Part shown: positions 1-6,967 of the stretch, one piece after another
Layout of the letters: every line of letters starts with the position of its first letter
How positions within the stretch are numbered: position 1 is the first letter of the stretch
NCBI GenBank assembly: GCA_905216075.1
Contig: CAJMSO010000055.1
Location: 1-9,422 of the forward strand
Origin: an uncultured bacterium
GTDB taxonomy: Bacteria > Actinomycetota > Coriobacteriia > Coriobacteriales > Coriobacteriaceae
DNA length: 9,422 nt
Reading direction: 5' to 3'
Notes under the pieces: model-generated
The model's input: only the letters and a program-made list of their open reading frames with translations
Database searches by the model: none
Told to the model about the DNA's origin: nothing
Position numbers and translations under genes: made by a program

Positions 1-13
1 GGAGGTTGAAAGA

Positions 14-19
14 TATTAT
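14..19 (+). promoter_or_regulatory. Possible -10 element of the rpsF operon promoter
   Basis: TATTAT matches the sigma-70 -10 consensus at five of six positions and lies in a locally AT-rich patch of GC-rich DNA. The matching -35 would fall outside the left edge, so only half the promoter could be seen. If real, transcription would start near position 26, giving a leader of about 65 nt before rpsF that contains the 36-64 hairpin. An alternative is that it is a chance match and the operon is read from further upstream. Confidence 0.3.
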
Positions 20-35
20 TACCAAGTCTTTTCCT

Positions 36-64
36 GCTTCAGGCGCACCTTCACGACCTGAAGC
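36..64 (+). promoter_or_regulatory. Hairpin in the rpsF leader
   Basis: GCTTCAGG (36-43) pairs perfectly with CCTGAAGC (57-64), giving an 8-bp stem with a 13-nt loop. It lies 12 nt upstream of the rpsF Shine-Dalgarno. rpsF mRNAs in many bacteria carry a leader structure bound by the S6:S18 complex for autoregulation. That makes this a candidate by position. However, the CCG trinucleotide I recall as the hallmark of that motif does not occur anywhere in positions 1-90, which counts against it being the classical element. The stem is seen directly; its function is inference. Confidence 0.45.
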
Positions 65-75
65 CACATTTGCCC

Positions 76-86
76 AGAGGAGGTGA
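76..86 (+). promoter_or_regulatory. Strong ribosome binding site of rpsF
   Basis: AGAGGAGGTGA is almost fully complementary to the 3' end of 16S rRNA. Its GGAGG core (79-83) is 7 nt from ATG 91. It fixes the rpsF start at 91 and rules out the in-frame TTG at 70, which lies upstream of the site. Confidence 0.85.
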
Positions 87-90
87 CAAT

Positions 91-384
91 ATGAAGGCTT
101 ATGAACTGCTGTTCTTTGTTGACCCGTCGCTCGACCCCGAGACTCGTCTCGCTGTTATGAAGCGTATCGATACCACGATCGCTGAGGGCGCTGGCAAGGT
201 CGACTCCGTTGACGAGTGGGGCAAGCGCAAGCTCGCCTACGAGATCAACGACCTCACCGATGGTGACTACACCCTCATCAACTTCCACGCAGATCCTACC
301 CAGATCGCCGAGCTTGATCGCGTCCTGCGCATCACCGACGCCGTGGTCCGCCACATGATCGTCCGTCGCGACGACCAGGAGTAA
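91..384 (+). CDS. rpsF: 30S ribosomal protein S6
   Basis: Encodes a 97-residue bS6, which binds the central domain of 16S rRNA as a heterodimer with S18 in the small-subunit platform. The N-terminus MKAYELLFFVDPSLD and the segment DEWGKRKLAYEINDLTDGDY are typical of the family, as is the VVRHMIVRRDD ending. Length is normal for S6; there is no long acidic C-terminal tail. ATG 91 is chosen because a near-perfect Shine-Dalgarno sits 7 nt before it. The gene opens the conserved rpsF-ssb-rpsR-rplI operon and is followed 48 bp later by ssb. Product identification is secure from sequence and gene order together. Confidence 0.97.
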   Translation: MKAYELLFFVDPSLDPETRLAVMKRIDTTIAEGAGKVDSVDEWGKRKLAYEINDLTDGDYTLINFHADPTQIAELDRVLRITDAVVRHMIVRRDDQE

Positions 385-432
385 GACTGTCGTTTTGGAC
401 TGGGCTTGTGCCCCAAGAGGAAGTAGTGAGTT

Positions 433-885
433 ATGAGCATCAATCGAGTGAACATCACCGGTAACCTCACCCGCGATCCCGAGCTGCGCGCCACCGCCGG
501 CGGAACCCAGGTTCTGTCCTTTGGCGTCGCCGTGAACGATCGTCGCCGCAACGCGCAGACTGGCGAGTGGGAGGACTATCCCAACTTTGTCGACTGCACC
601 ATGTTCGGCACCCGCGCCGAGGCCGTGAGCCGTTTCCTGGCAAAGGGAAACAAGGTCGCGATCGAGGGCAAGCTGCGCTACAGCTCTTGGGAGCGCGACG
701 GCCAGCGCCGGAGCAAGCTTGAGGTCATCGTCGATGAGATCGAGTTTATGAGCTCCCGTGGTGGCCAGGGTGGCTACGATCAGGGCGGTTACACCCCCGC
801 AGCTCCCGCGCCCGCAGCACGTCCTGCCGCACCGGTGGCTACGCCGCCCGCGGTCGACGTCTACGATGAGGACATCCCGTTCTAA
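433..885 (+). CDS. ssb: Single-stranded DNA-binding protein SSB
   Basis: Encodes a 150-residue SSB that coats single-stranded DNA during replication, recombination and repair and recruits partner proteins. Residues 1 to about 105 form the OB fold, beginning MSINRVNITGNLTRDPELR and including the family-typical FVDCTMFGTRAEAVSRFL and KGNKVAIEGKLRYSSW. A flexible linker rich in Gly, Ala and Pro follows (about 109-142). The protein ends in the acidic partner-binding tip DEDIPF, so it is complete. The start at 433 agrees with the family N-terminus; a weaker site, GAGGA at 417-421, lies 11 nt upstream. It sits between rpsF and rpsR, the standard place for the main chromosomal SSB. Confidence 0.97.
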   Translation: MSINRVNITGNLTRDPELRATAGGTQVLSFGVAVNDRRRNAQTGEWEDYPNFVDCTMFGTRAEAVSRFLAKGNKVAIEGKLRYSSWERDGQRRSKLEVIVDEIEFMSSRGGQGGYDQGGYTPAAPAPAARPAAPVATPPAVDVYDEDIPF

Positions 886-912
886 GGGTTGTTCACCTAT
901 TTTTGAGTGAGA

Positions 913-938
913 GGCGGCTTCGGTTCGCCGAAGTTGCC
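913..938 (+). promoter_or_regulatory. UUCG-loop hairpin between ssb and rpsR
   Basis: GGCGGCTTCGG (913-923) pairs with CCGAAGTTGCC (928-938) over 11 continuous base pairs, two of them G-U, closing a UUCG tetraloop (924-927). The arm is followed by AAATGAAAGG, not a U-run, so it is not an intrinsic terminator. It ends 5 nt before the rpsR Shine-Dalgarno (944-949), inside a 72-bp gap. Possible roles are an mRNA processing or stability element, partial attenuation, or translational control of S18. The structure is seen directly; the role is inference. Confidence 0.7.
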
Positions 939-957
939 AAATGAAAGGTATTTTGAC

Positions 958-1224
958 ATGGCTAATGATTTTTCTGCACGTCAGCCGCGTCGTAAGTACT
1001 GCCAGTTCTGCAAGGAGAACACTGAGTTCATCGACTATAAGGACACTCAGCTTCTCCGTAAGTACATGACCGATCGTGGCAAGATCAAGCCCCGTCGCGT
1101 CACTGGCGCTTGCACGCAGCATCAGCATGACATCGCCAACGCCATCAAGCGCGCCCGCGAGATGGCTCTCCTGCCGTACACCGTCCCCGTGGTTTCCTCT
1201 CGTGGCAACCGCGACCGCGGCTAA
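958..1224 (+). CDS. rpsR: 30S ribosomal protein S18, zinc-binding type
   Basis: Encodes an 88-residue bS18, partner of S6 in the 30S platform. The core FIDYKDTQLLRKYMTDRGKI followed by KPRRVTGACTQHQ is diagnostic. Cys15 and Cys18 (CQFC) with Cys52 and His55 (CTQH) form a likely zinc site. Many bacteria also carry a cysteine-free S18 copy used in zinc starvation; this one is the cysteine-containing form. ATG 958 is chosen because AAAGGT (944-949) lies 8 nt upstream and the product then starts MANDFSARQPRRKYC. The in-frame GTG at 907 would add 17 residues translated straight through the upstream hairpin and is unlikely. rplI follows 15 bp later. Confidence 0.96.
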   Translation: MANDFSARQPRRKYCQFCKENTEFIDYKDTQLLRKYMTDRGKIKPRRVTGACTQHQHDIANAIKRAREMALLPYTVPVVSSRGNRDRG

Positions 1225-1239
1225 GAAGGGAGACACATC

Positions 1240-1779
1240 ATGAAGGTTATTCTTCTCGATGAGATCAAGGGCAAGGGCGGCGAGGGTGACGTCGTAGAGG
1301 TCGCTCAGGGTTACGCTGAGAACTTCCTGTTCCCCAAGAAGCTCGCTGTTGCCGCCACCAAGGGCAACCTCAAGCAGCTTGACGAGCGTCGCAACAACAT
1401 CGCCAAGCGCGAGGCCGTCCGTCTGGCTACCGCCAACGAGACCAAGGCTTCCTTCGAGGGCAAGACGGTCACCGTTGACGTCAAGGTCGGCGACGAGGGC
1501 ATCCTCTTTGGCTCCGTTACCGCCGCTATGATCGCTGACGCCATCAAGGCTCAGCTCGGTATGGACATCGACCGCAAGCGCGTCGAGCTCGGTAAGCCCA
1601 TCAAGGTTGCCGGTGCCCACACCGTTGCCATCTCGCTGTACCGCGAGATCAAGGCCGAGGTTGTCGTTCTCGTCGGCGTTACCGCCGAGGAGCTCGCTGC
1701 CGAGGCTGAGGTCGAGGAGGCCGCTGAGGTCGCCGAGGCCGAGACCGCCGAGGTCGAGACTGAGGCTGCTGCCGAGTAG
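1240..1779 (+). CDS. rplI: 50S ribosomal protein L9 with acidic C-terminal tail
   Basis: Encodes a 179-residue bL9, a two-domain protein that protrudes from the 50S near the L1 stalk. The N-terminal RNA-binding domain (MKVILLDEIKGKGGEGDVVEVAQGY, then ENFLFPKKLA) and the connecting helix (about 41-74) are typical. The C-terminal domain runs to about residue 146. Beyond this lies a 33-residue tail (147-179) made of 13 Glu, 12 Ala, 4 Val, 3 Thr and 1 Leu, with no basic residue. The usual L9 length is about 150, so the tail is an extension. AAGGGAG (1226-1232), 7 nt upstream, supports ATG 1240. Last gene of the operon; a strong terminator follows. Confidence 0.96.
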   Translation: MKVILLDEIKGKGGEGDVVEVAQGYAENFLFPKKLAVAATKGNLKQLDERRNNIAKREAVRLATANETKASFEGKTVTVDVKVGDEGILFGSVTAAMIADAIKAQLGMDIDRKRVELGKPIKVAGAHTVAISLYREIKAEVVVLVGVTAEELAAEAEVEEAAEVAEAETAEVETEAAAE

Positions 1780-1811
1780 CATTTGCTGCAACGCAACAAT
1801 CTTGTTCTAAG

Positions 1812-1851
1812 AAGGGCGCTCTGGGAAACCAGGGCGCCCTTTTGTTTTTTT
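1812..1851 (+). terminator. Rho-independent terminator after rplI
   Basis: Positions 1812-1824 pair with 1829-1841 over 13 bp, with a single U-G pair, around a GAAA tetraloop (1825-1828). The GC-rich stem runs directly into the T-rich run TTTTGTTTTTTT (1840-1851). This is a textbook intrinsic terminator, 32 bp after the rplI stop, and it separates the ribosomal operon from dnaB. Confidence 0.95.
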
Positions 1852-1962
1852 GCGCTGAGTGAGTGTCATGGTGAACGTTGCGTCGAAGTCCTATATACGG
1901 GACCGTTCATCCGTTTGGTTCGGTGATGATTGGCGGCGCGCGGCGCGTTTTGGGACCGTGGC

Positions 1963-1971
1963 TGATACTAT
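1963..1971 (+). promoter_or_regulatory. Possible extended -10 promoter for dnaB
   Basis: TGATACTAT fits the extended -10 pattern TGnTAnnnT, with TACTAT matching four of six -10 positions including the key T, A and final T. No good -35 lies 16-18 bp upstream, where the DNA is very GC-rich. Transcription would start near 1978, giving a leader of about 26 nt. Some promoter is expected here because a strong terminator ends the preceding operon. A weaker alternative, TATATA at 1892-1897, also lacks a -35. The rest of 1852-2004 shows nothing I can name. Confidence 0.35.
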
Positions 1972-1994
1972 GGATGCTCGCAAGCGATATGAAT

Positions 1995-1999
1995 GAGGA
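1995..1999 (+). promoter_or_regulatory. Ribosome binding site that sets the dnaB start
   Basis: GAGGA lies 5 nt before ATG 2005 and overlaps the two earlier in-frame ATGs at 1993 and 1999. Those two have no Shine-Dalgarno at a usable distance, so 2005 is the likely initiation codon. Confidence 0.7.
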
Positions 2000-2004
2000 T
2001 GCTC

Positions 2005-3396
2005 ATGGCATATGACGATAGGGAGACCGGGCTGACGGTTGAGGACCGCGGCTCAAAGTTGGGTCTTCCCCAAAACCAAGATGCAGAGGCCAACGTACTG
2101 GCCGCTATGCTGCTATCGCCCGAGGTGGTCGAAGAGGCCCAGGTCGAGCTGCAGCCCGATGATTTCTACCGGCCCATTCATAAGACCATCTACACCGCGA
2201 TGGTCGATATGTACAACAGCCGCATTCCCATCGACTCCATCTCGCTGATCGATTACCTGCGAAGCATCAACAAGCTCGATGCCGTGGGCGGCGAGGCCTA
2301 CATTTTGGAGTTGATGGGTCAGACCCTGTCGCTCGTCAACTGGCAGCACCATGCCGCCATCGTTCGTCGCGATTCGATGCTGCGCGAGCTGATCGGCGCC
2401 ACCAACGAGATCAACGCGCTGGCATATAACGCCCCCACCGACACCAAAGAGGTCGTGGAGCTAGCCGAGAGCAAGCTGCTCAAGGTTACGGCGCGCGAGG
2501 TCAAGTCGAGCTACAAGACGCTGACCGAGTTTATGGTCGAGGCCTATAACGAGGCCGAGGAAGTGTGCCAGGCCGGTGGCCAGGCTGCGGGCGTGCCCAC
2601 GGGCTTCCCGTCGCTCGACCGCATGCTCATGGGTTTTCGCGAGGGTCAGCTCATCATTATCGGCGCCCGTCCTGCCGTGGGTAAGACGTCGTTCGCCCTG
2701 AATCTGGCGCTCAACGCTGCCGCCGCGGGCTATACGGTCGGCTTCTTCTCGCTGGAGATGTCGGGCAAGGAAATTGCCCAGCGTCTGATTTGCGCCTATG
2801 CCATGATCTCGATCAGTGACTTCCGCATGGGCCGCATTAGCCCCGAGCAGTGGGCCAATATCAACGAGGCCACGCAGACCTTGTCCAAGCTCGATATTCT
2901 GATTGACGATACGCCCGGCACCACAGTGACCGAGATTCGCGCCAAGAGCCGCCGTATGCTCCATAACAAGGAGAAGGCAATCATCATCCTGGACTACCTG
3001 CAGCTGGTGAGTCCTCCGCCGGGACGCCGCTCCGAGAGCCGTACCGTCGAAGTTTCGGAGATGTCGCGTGGTCTGAAGATCATGGCCAAGGAGCTCAAGA
3101 TCCCACTCATCGCGCTGTCGCAGCTGTCACGTCAGGTCGAATCCCGTACCGGCAAGCGCCCGCAGCTTTCCGACCTTCGTGAATCGGGCTCCATCGAGCA
3201 GGACGCCGATATCGTTATGTTCTTGGACCGCTCCGCCGACGAGGCCGAGGCCTCGCGCGACGATCGACCCGACGAGGGCGTTACGCGTATCGTCGTGGCC
3301 AAAAACCGTTCGGGCCCGATCGGCGACGTCGATCTGATGTTCCTGCCGGCATCCACCAAGTTTTATGAGCTTGATGGGGCACATGCCGAGGAGTAG
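2005..3396 (+). CDS. dnaB: Replicative DNA helicase DnaB
   Basis: Encodes a 463-residue hexameric replicative helicase that unwinds DNA 5' to 3' at the fork and contacts primase. The N-terminal domain includes LPQNQDAEANVLAAMLLSPE. The RecA-like C-terminal domain starts near residue 195. Walker A is GARPAVGKT (220-228, Lys227). Walker B is IIILD, ending in Asp330 and followed by YLQLV. SEMSRGLKIMAKELKIPLIA with LSQLSRQVESR, and SDLRESGSIEQDADIVMFLDR, are strong DnaB signatures. No intein interrupts the coding sequence, although DnaB is a frequent intein host. The start is ATG 2005, set by its ribosome binding site; starting at 1993 would add MRML. It is separated from rplI by a terminator and from purA by 93 bp. 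Confidence 0.97.
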   Translation: MAYDDRETGLTVEDRGSKLGLPQNQDAEANVLAAMLLSPEVVEEAQVELQPDDFYRPIHKTIYTAMVDMYNSRIPIDSISLIDYLRSINKLDAVGGEAYILELMGQTLSLVNWQHHAAIVRRDSMLRELIGATNEINALAYNAPTDTKEVVELAESKLLKVTAREVKSSYKTLTEFMVEAYNEAEEVCQAGGQAAGVPTGFPSLDRMLMGFREGQLIIIGARPAVGKTSFALNLALNAAAAGYTVGFFSLEMSGKEIAQRLICAYAMISISDFRMGRISPEQWANINEATQTLSKLDILIDDTPGTTVTEIRAKSRRMLHNKEKAIIILDYLQLVSPPPGRRSESRTVEVSEMSRGLKIMAKELKIPLIALSQLSRQVESRTGKRPQLSDLRESGSIEQDADIVMFLDRSADEAEASRDDRPDEGVTRIVVAKNRSGPIGDVDLMFLPASTKFYELDGAHAEE

Positions 3397-3423
3397 GACA
3401 GGCGCCCGTTGCACGGGTATACT
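3395..3423 (+). promoter_or_regulatory. Probable purA promoter overlapping the dnaB stop
   Basis: AGGACA (3395-3400, four of six -35 matches) and TATACT (3418-3423, five of six -10 matches) are separated by exactly 17 bp. The -35 overlaps the dnaB TAG. The spacer holds the inverted repeat CCCGT/ACGGG (3405-3409 and 3413-3417), which could be an operator half-site pair or a chance feature. Transcription would start near 3430, leaving a leader of about 60 nt before purA. Confidence 0.55.
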
Positions 3424-3440
3424 GGGAATGTTTTGTGCTT

Positions 3441-3463
3441 CTGCGTGCCGGCGTGGCGCGTAG
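3441..3463 (+). promoter_or_regulatory. Hairpin in the purA leader
   Basis: CTGCGTGCC (3441-3449) pairs with GGCGCGTAG (3455-3463) over 9 bp, two of them G-U, with a 5-nt loop. No U-run follows, so it is not a terminator. It ends 15 nt before the purA Shine-Dalgarno AAGGAG (3479-3484). The short leader has no room for a purine riboswitch. The role is unknown. Confidence 0.35.
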
Positions 3464-3489
3464 ACAGTCCATGAATGTAAGGAGTAAAC

Positions 3490-4776
<1,287 letters not shown>

Positions 4777-4798
4777 TCGGGACTATTTGGTTATTGCG

Positions 4799-4840
4799 AT
4801 ATACCCCTTTGCAGCCCAAGCGGGCGGCCGAGGGGTATAT
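4799..4840 (+). terminator. Long hairpin after purA, likely terminator or attenuator
   Basis: ATATACCCCT (4799-4808) pairs with AGGGGTATAT (4831-4840) over 10 bp. Inside it a second stem pairs GCCC (4814-4817) with GGGC (4822-4825) around an AAGC loop, so most of the 42 nt is paired. The sequence after it is TTGCTTGCAAA, a poor U-tract, and 4840-4851 is itself a short palindrome (TTTGC-TT-GCAAA). Placement 22 bp after the purA stop favours termination. The weak U-run leaves read-through into purD plausible, and I see no purD promoter. Confidence 0.6.
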
Positions 4841-4884
4841 TTGCTTGCAAAGGGCTCGCGCGGAGCGGGCCATTCATCCATAGA

Positions 4885-4889
4885 GGAGG
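4885..4889 (+). promoter_or_regulatory. Strong ribosome binding site that sets the purD TTG start
   Basis: GGAGG within TAGAGGAGGC lies 5 nt before TTG 4895. The reading frame stays open upstream into purA, with an ATG at 4727, but that extension would cross the purA-purD hairpin and has no family resemblance. The binding site makes TTG 4895 the likely start. Confidence 0.85.
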
Positions 4890-4894
4890 CACCC

Positions 4895-6199
4895 TTGAAG
4901 GCGGACACTCAAACCATCGACATCCTGTTGTTGGGCAGCGGCGGCCGTGAGCATGCTTTGGCAGCTAAGCTCGCAGCATCACCGCGCGCCGGCAAGCTCT
5001 ACATCGCGCCGGGCAACGGCGGCACTGCGAGCTGCGGCGAGAACGTTGTTCTCGACGACTGCGATCCTGCGGCCGTGGCGGCGTTTGCGCAGAGCCACGG
5101 ATGCGGACTTGTGGTAATTGGCCCCGAGGCTCCGCTCGTGGCGGGCGTGGCCGACGCCGTGCGCGCGGCGGGTATTCCCTGCTTTGGCCCGGGTGCCGAG
5201 GGCGCCCAGATGGAGGGCTCCAAGCTGTTCTCCAAGCAGCTCATGGAGCGCGCGGGTATTCCGACGGCAGCCTACGGCTCGTTTACCGACGAGGCTTCGG
5301 CTCTCGCCTACGTGCGCGATCAGGGCGCCCCGCTGGTCGTCAAGGCCGACGGCCTTGCCGCGGGCAAGGGCGTTATCGTGGCGACCGAACTTGAGCAGGC
5401 CGAGGAGGCCGTGCGCGAGTGCTTTGGCGGCACCTTTGGCGATGCCGGCAACACCGTGGTTATCGAGGAGATGCTCGTTGGTCCTGAGTGCTCGCTGCTG
5501 GCCTTTACCGACGGCAAGACCGTGCGCCCCATGGCCACCTCGCAGGACCACAAGCGCGCGCTCGAGGGCGACAAGGGTCCCAACACCGGTGGCATGGGCG
5601 TCTACAGCCCGGTGCCCATCGTGACTGACGAGGAGCACGCCACCATGGTGAAGGTCATGGAGCAGACCGTGGCCGAGCTCGCTGCCGAGGGTATCGACTA
5701 CCGCGGCTGCCTGTATGGCGGCTTTATGCTCACCCCCGCCGGCCCCAAGGTGCTGGAGTTCAACGCCCGCTTTGGCGACCCCGAGACGCAGGTCGTGCTG
5801 CCGCGCCTTAAGAACGACCTGGTCGAGGTCATGCTCGCCTGCGCCAACTGCGAGCTCGATCAGATTGAGCTCGACTGGCGTGACGAGTGGGCCGTGGCCG
5901 TTGTCCTGACGAGCGCGGGCTATCCCGGCAGCTACGAGAAGGGCAAGGTCATCACTGGCATTGAGGATGCCGAGGCCATGGAGAACGTGACCGTGTACCA
6001 CGCGGGCACCGCCGTGGTGGACGGCCAGCTCGTGACCAATGGTGGCCGCGTGCTTGCCGTGACCGCTCTGGGCGACACGTTCGAGAACGCTCGCAACCTT
6101 GCCTACGAGGCCTGCGAGAAGATTGATTTTGAGGGCAAGACCCTGCGTCACGACATCGGCCTGCGCGCGCTGCGCGGCCGCGACGCCTGGGATGCCTAA
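4895..6199 (+). CDS. purD: Phosphoribosylamine-glycine ligase (GAR synthetase)
   Basis: Encodes a 434-residue ATP-grasp ligase that joins phosphoribosylamine and glycine using ATP, the second step of de novo purine synthesis. Gly14-His20 (GSGGREH) is the N-terminal signature. KADGLAAGKGV (150-160) belongs to the ATP-grasp nucleotide-binding part, and FNARFGDPETQ (289-299) is the GARS signature. The C-terminal domain ends LRHDIGLRALRGRDAWDA. Length is normal for a stand-alone PurD, with no fusion to PurM or PurN. The start codon is TTG, chosen for the GGAGG 5 nt upstream and because the product then begins MKADTQTIDILLLGSGGREH. It follows purA by 118 bp and precedes the Nudix gene by 21 bp, so the latter is probably co-transcribed. 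Confidence 0.96.
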   Translation: MKADTQTIDILLLGSGGREHALAAKLAASPRAGKLYIAPGNGGTASCGENVVLDDCDPAAVAAFAQSHGCGLVVIGPEAPLVAGVADAVRAAGIPCFGPGAEGAQMEGSKLFSKQLMERAGIPTAAYGSFTDEASALAYVRDQGAPLVVKADGLAAGKGVIVATELEQAEEAVRECFGGTFGDAGNTVVIEEMLVGPECSLLAFTDGKTVRPMATSQDHKRALEGDKGPNTGGMGVYSPVPIVTDEEHATMVKVMEQTVAELAAEGIDYRGCLYGGFMLTPAGPKVLEFNARFGDPETQVVLPRLKNDLVEVMLACANCELDQIELDWRDEWAVAVVLTSAGYPGSYEKGKVITGIEDAEAMENVTVYHAGTAVVDGQLVTNGGRVLAVTALGDTFENARNLAYEACEKIDFEGKTLRHDIGLRALRGRDAWDA

Positions 6200-6220
6200 A
6201 ATCCGAGAGGAATGAGACGG

Positions 6221-6916
6221 ATGGACGAGAAGAACGAAGAGCTCGTGGACGCGCAGATCGTCGAAGAGGACAGCCGCATGTATGGGCACGCCGAGGGCGA
6301 GCCTGGTGGCGAGGTCGCTGACGAGCCGGCGCTGGTGCTGGGTGACGACGACCCGCACGATGCCGAGCTGCACGAGAAGATTCTTTCGGAGGAGTGCGCC
6401 TGGAAGGGCAAGATCCTCGACGTCCACCGTCTTGAGGTTGAGCTGCCCAACGGTCACCGCAGCGCCCGCGATATCGTTCGCCATCCGGGTGCGGCGGCCG
6501 TTGTGGCACTGACCGAGAGCGGCAAGATCGTACTGGTGCGTCAGTACCGCACCGCCATCGACCGCGTGACGGTCGAGATTCCCGCGGGCAAGCTCGATCC
6601 AGGCGAGGACCCGCTCGATTGCGCCAAGCGCGAACTGCATGAGGAGACGGGCTTTAGGGCTGGTCGTATTCGCTTTTTGACGTCGATTGTCACGTCCTGC
6701 GGTTTTTGCGATGAGATCATTCATATCTACCTAGCCACCAAGCTCGAGTTCGACGCGCCCAACCCCGATGATGACGAGTTTGTCAACGTGGACCTGGTGC
6801 CGCTGCACGAGCTGATCGACGCCGTGCTCGACGGCAAGATCGAAGACGCCAAGACCGTCGTAGGCGCCTTGGCCTGCGATAGCATCGCACATAGGTTGGG
6901 TGGAGCCGAACTGTAA
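6221..6916 (+). CDS. Nudix hydrolase, ADP-ribose pyrophosphatase type
   Basis: Encodes 231 residues with a perfect Nudix box GX5EX7REUXEEXGU at residues 123-145, starting GKLDPGED and ending RELHEETGF. The preceding VTVEIPAGKL and the VRQYRTAIDR segment resemble the NudF-like ADP-ribose pyrophosphatases, which split ADP-ribose to AMP and ribose 5-phosphate. Exact substrate cannot be proved from sequence. Residues 1 to about 52 are a strongly acidic, low-complexity extension not needed for the fold. ATG 6221 is preferred: AGAGGAA (6206-6212) is 8 nt upstream, whereas the in-frame ATG 6212 overlaps that site. It lies 21 bp after purD, so it is likely in the same transcript. No signal peptide or membrane segment is seen. 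Confidence 0.88.
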   Translation: MDEKNEELVDAQIVEEDSRMYGHAEGEPGGEVADEPALVLGDDDPHDAELHEKILSEECAWKGKILDVHRLEVELPNGHRSARDIVRHPGAAAVVALTESGKIVLVRQYRTAIDRVTVEIPAGKLDPGEDPLDCAKRELHEETGFRAGRIRFLTSIVTSCGFCDEIIHIYLATKLEFDAPNPDDDEFVNVDLVPLHELIDAVLDGKIEDAKTVVGALACDSIAHRLGGAEL

Positions 6917-6928
6917 CGAGTGGGGATA

Positions 6929-6967
6929 GCCCTGGGACAAGTACTACTGATTGCTTTGTCCCAGGGC
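6929..6967 (+). terminator. Perfect 12-bp hairpin between the Nudix and ABC genes
   Basis: GCCCTGGGACAA (6929-6940) pairs perfectly with TTGTCCCAGGGC (6956-6967), with one more G-U pair and a 13-nt loop. It begins 12 bp after the Nudix stop, which suggests transcript end formation. However, neither strand has a U-run after the stem (the + strand continues CTTACGTTGC), so it is not a classical intrinsic terminator. It could be a 3'-end stabilising hairpin, a rho-linked end or a dispersed palindromic repeat. The structure is certain, the role is not. Confidence 0.55.

Noticed and set aside
402..413. Small GGGC-TTGT-GCCC hairpin before ssb
   Set aside because: Only 4 bp, likely by chance in this GC content.
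907..957. Upstream GTG start for rpsR
   Set aside because: It would translate through the 913-938 hairpin, lacks a Shine-Dalgarno and extends S18 beyond its normal N-terminus.
19..1791. 590-codon open frame on the minus strand opposite rpsF-ssb-rpsR-rplI
   Set aside because: It lies antisense to four well-established genes and their terminator region. Its product is a low-complexity Leu/Gly/Asp/Val mix as expected from reading GC-rich codons backwards.
1926..1960. GC-rich near-repeat GGCGCGCGGCGCG upstream of dnaB as an operator or origin element
   Set aside because: It is a short simple-composition run, with no DnaA box-like sequence or AT-rich unwinding region nearby.
4979..6724. 581-codon minus-strand open frame opposite purD and the Nudix gene
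   Set aside because: It spans two confidently assigned genes on the other strand and resembles no family. It is a by-product of high GC at third codon positions.
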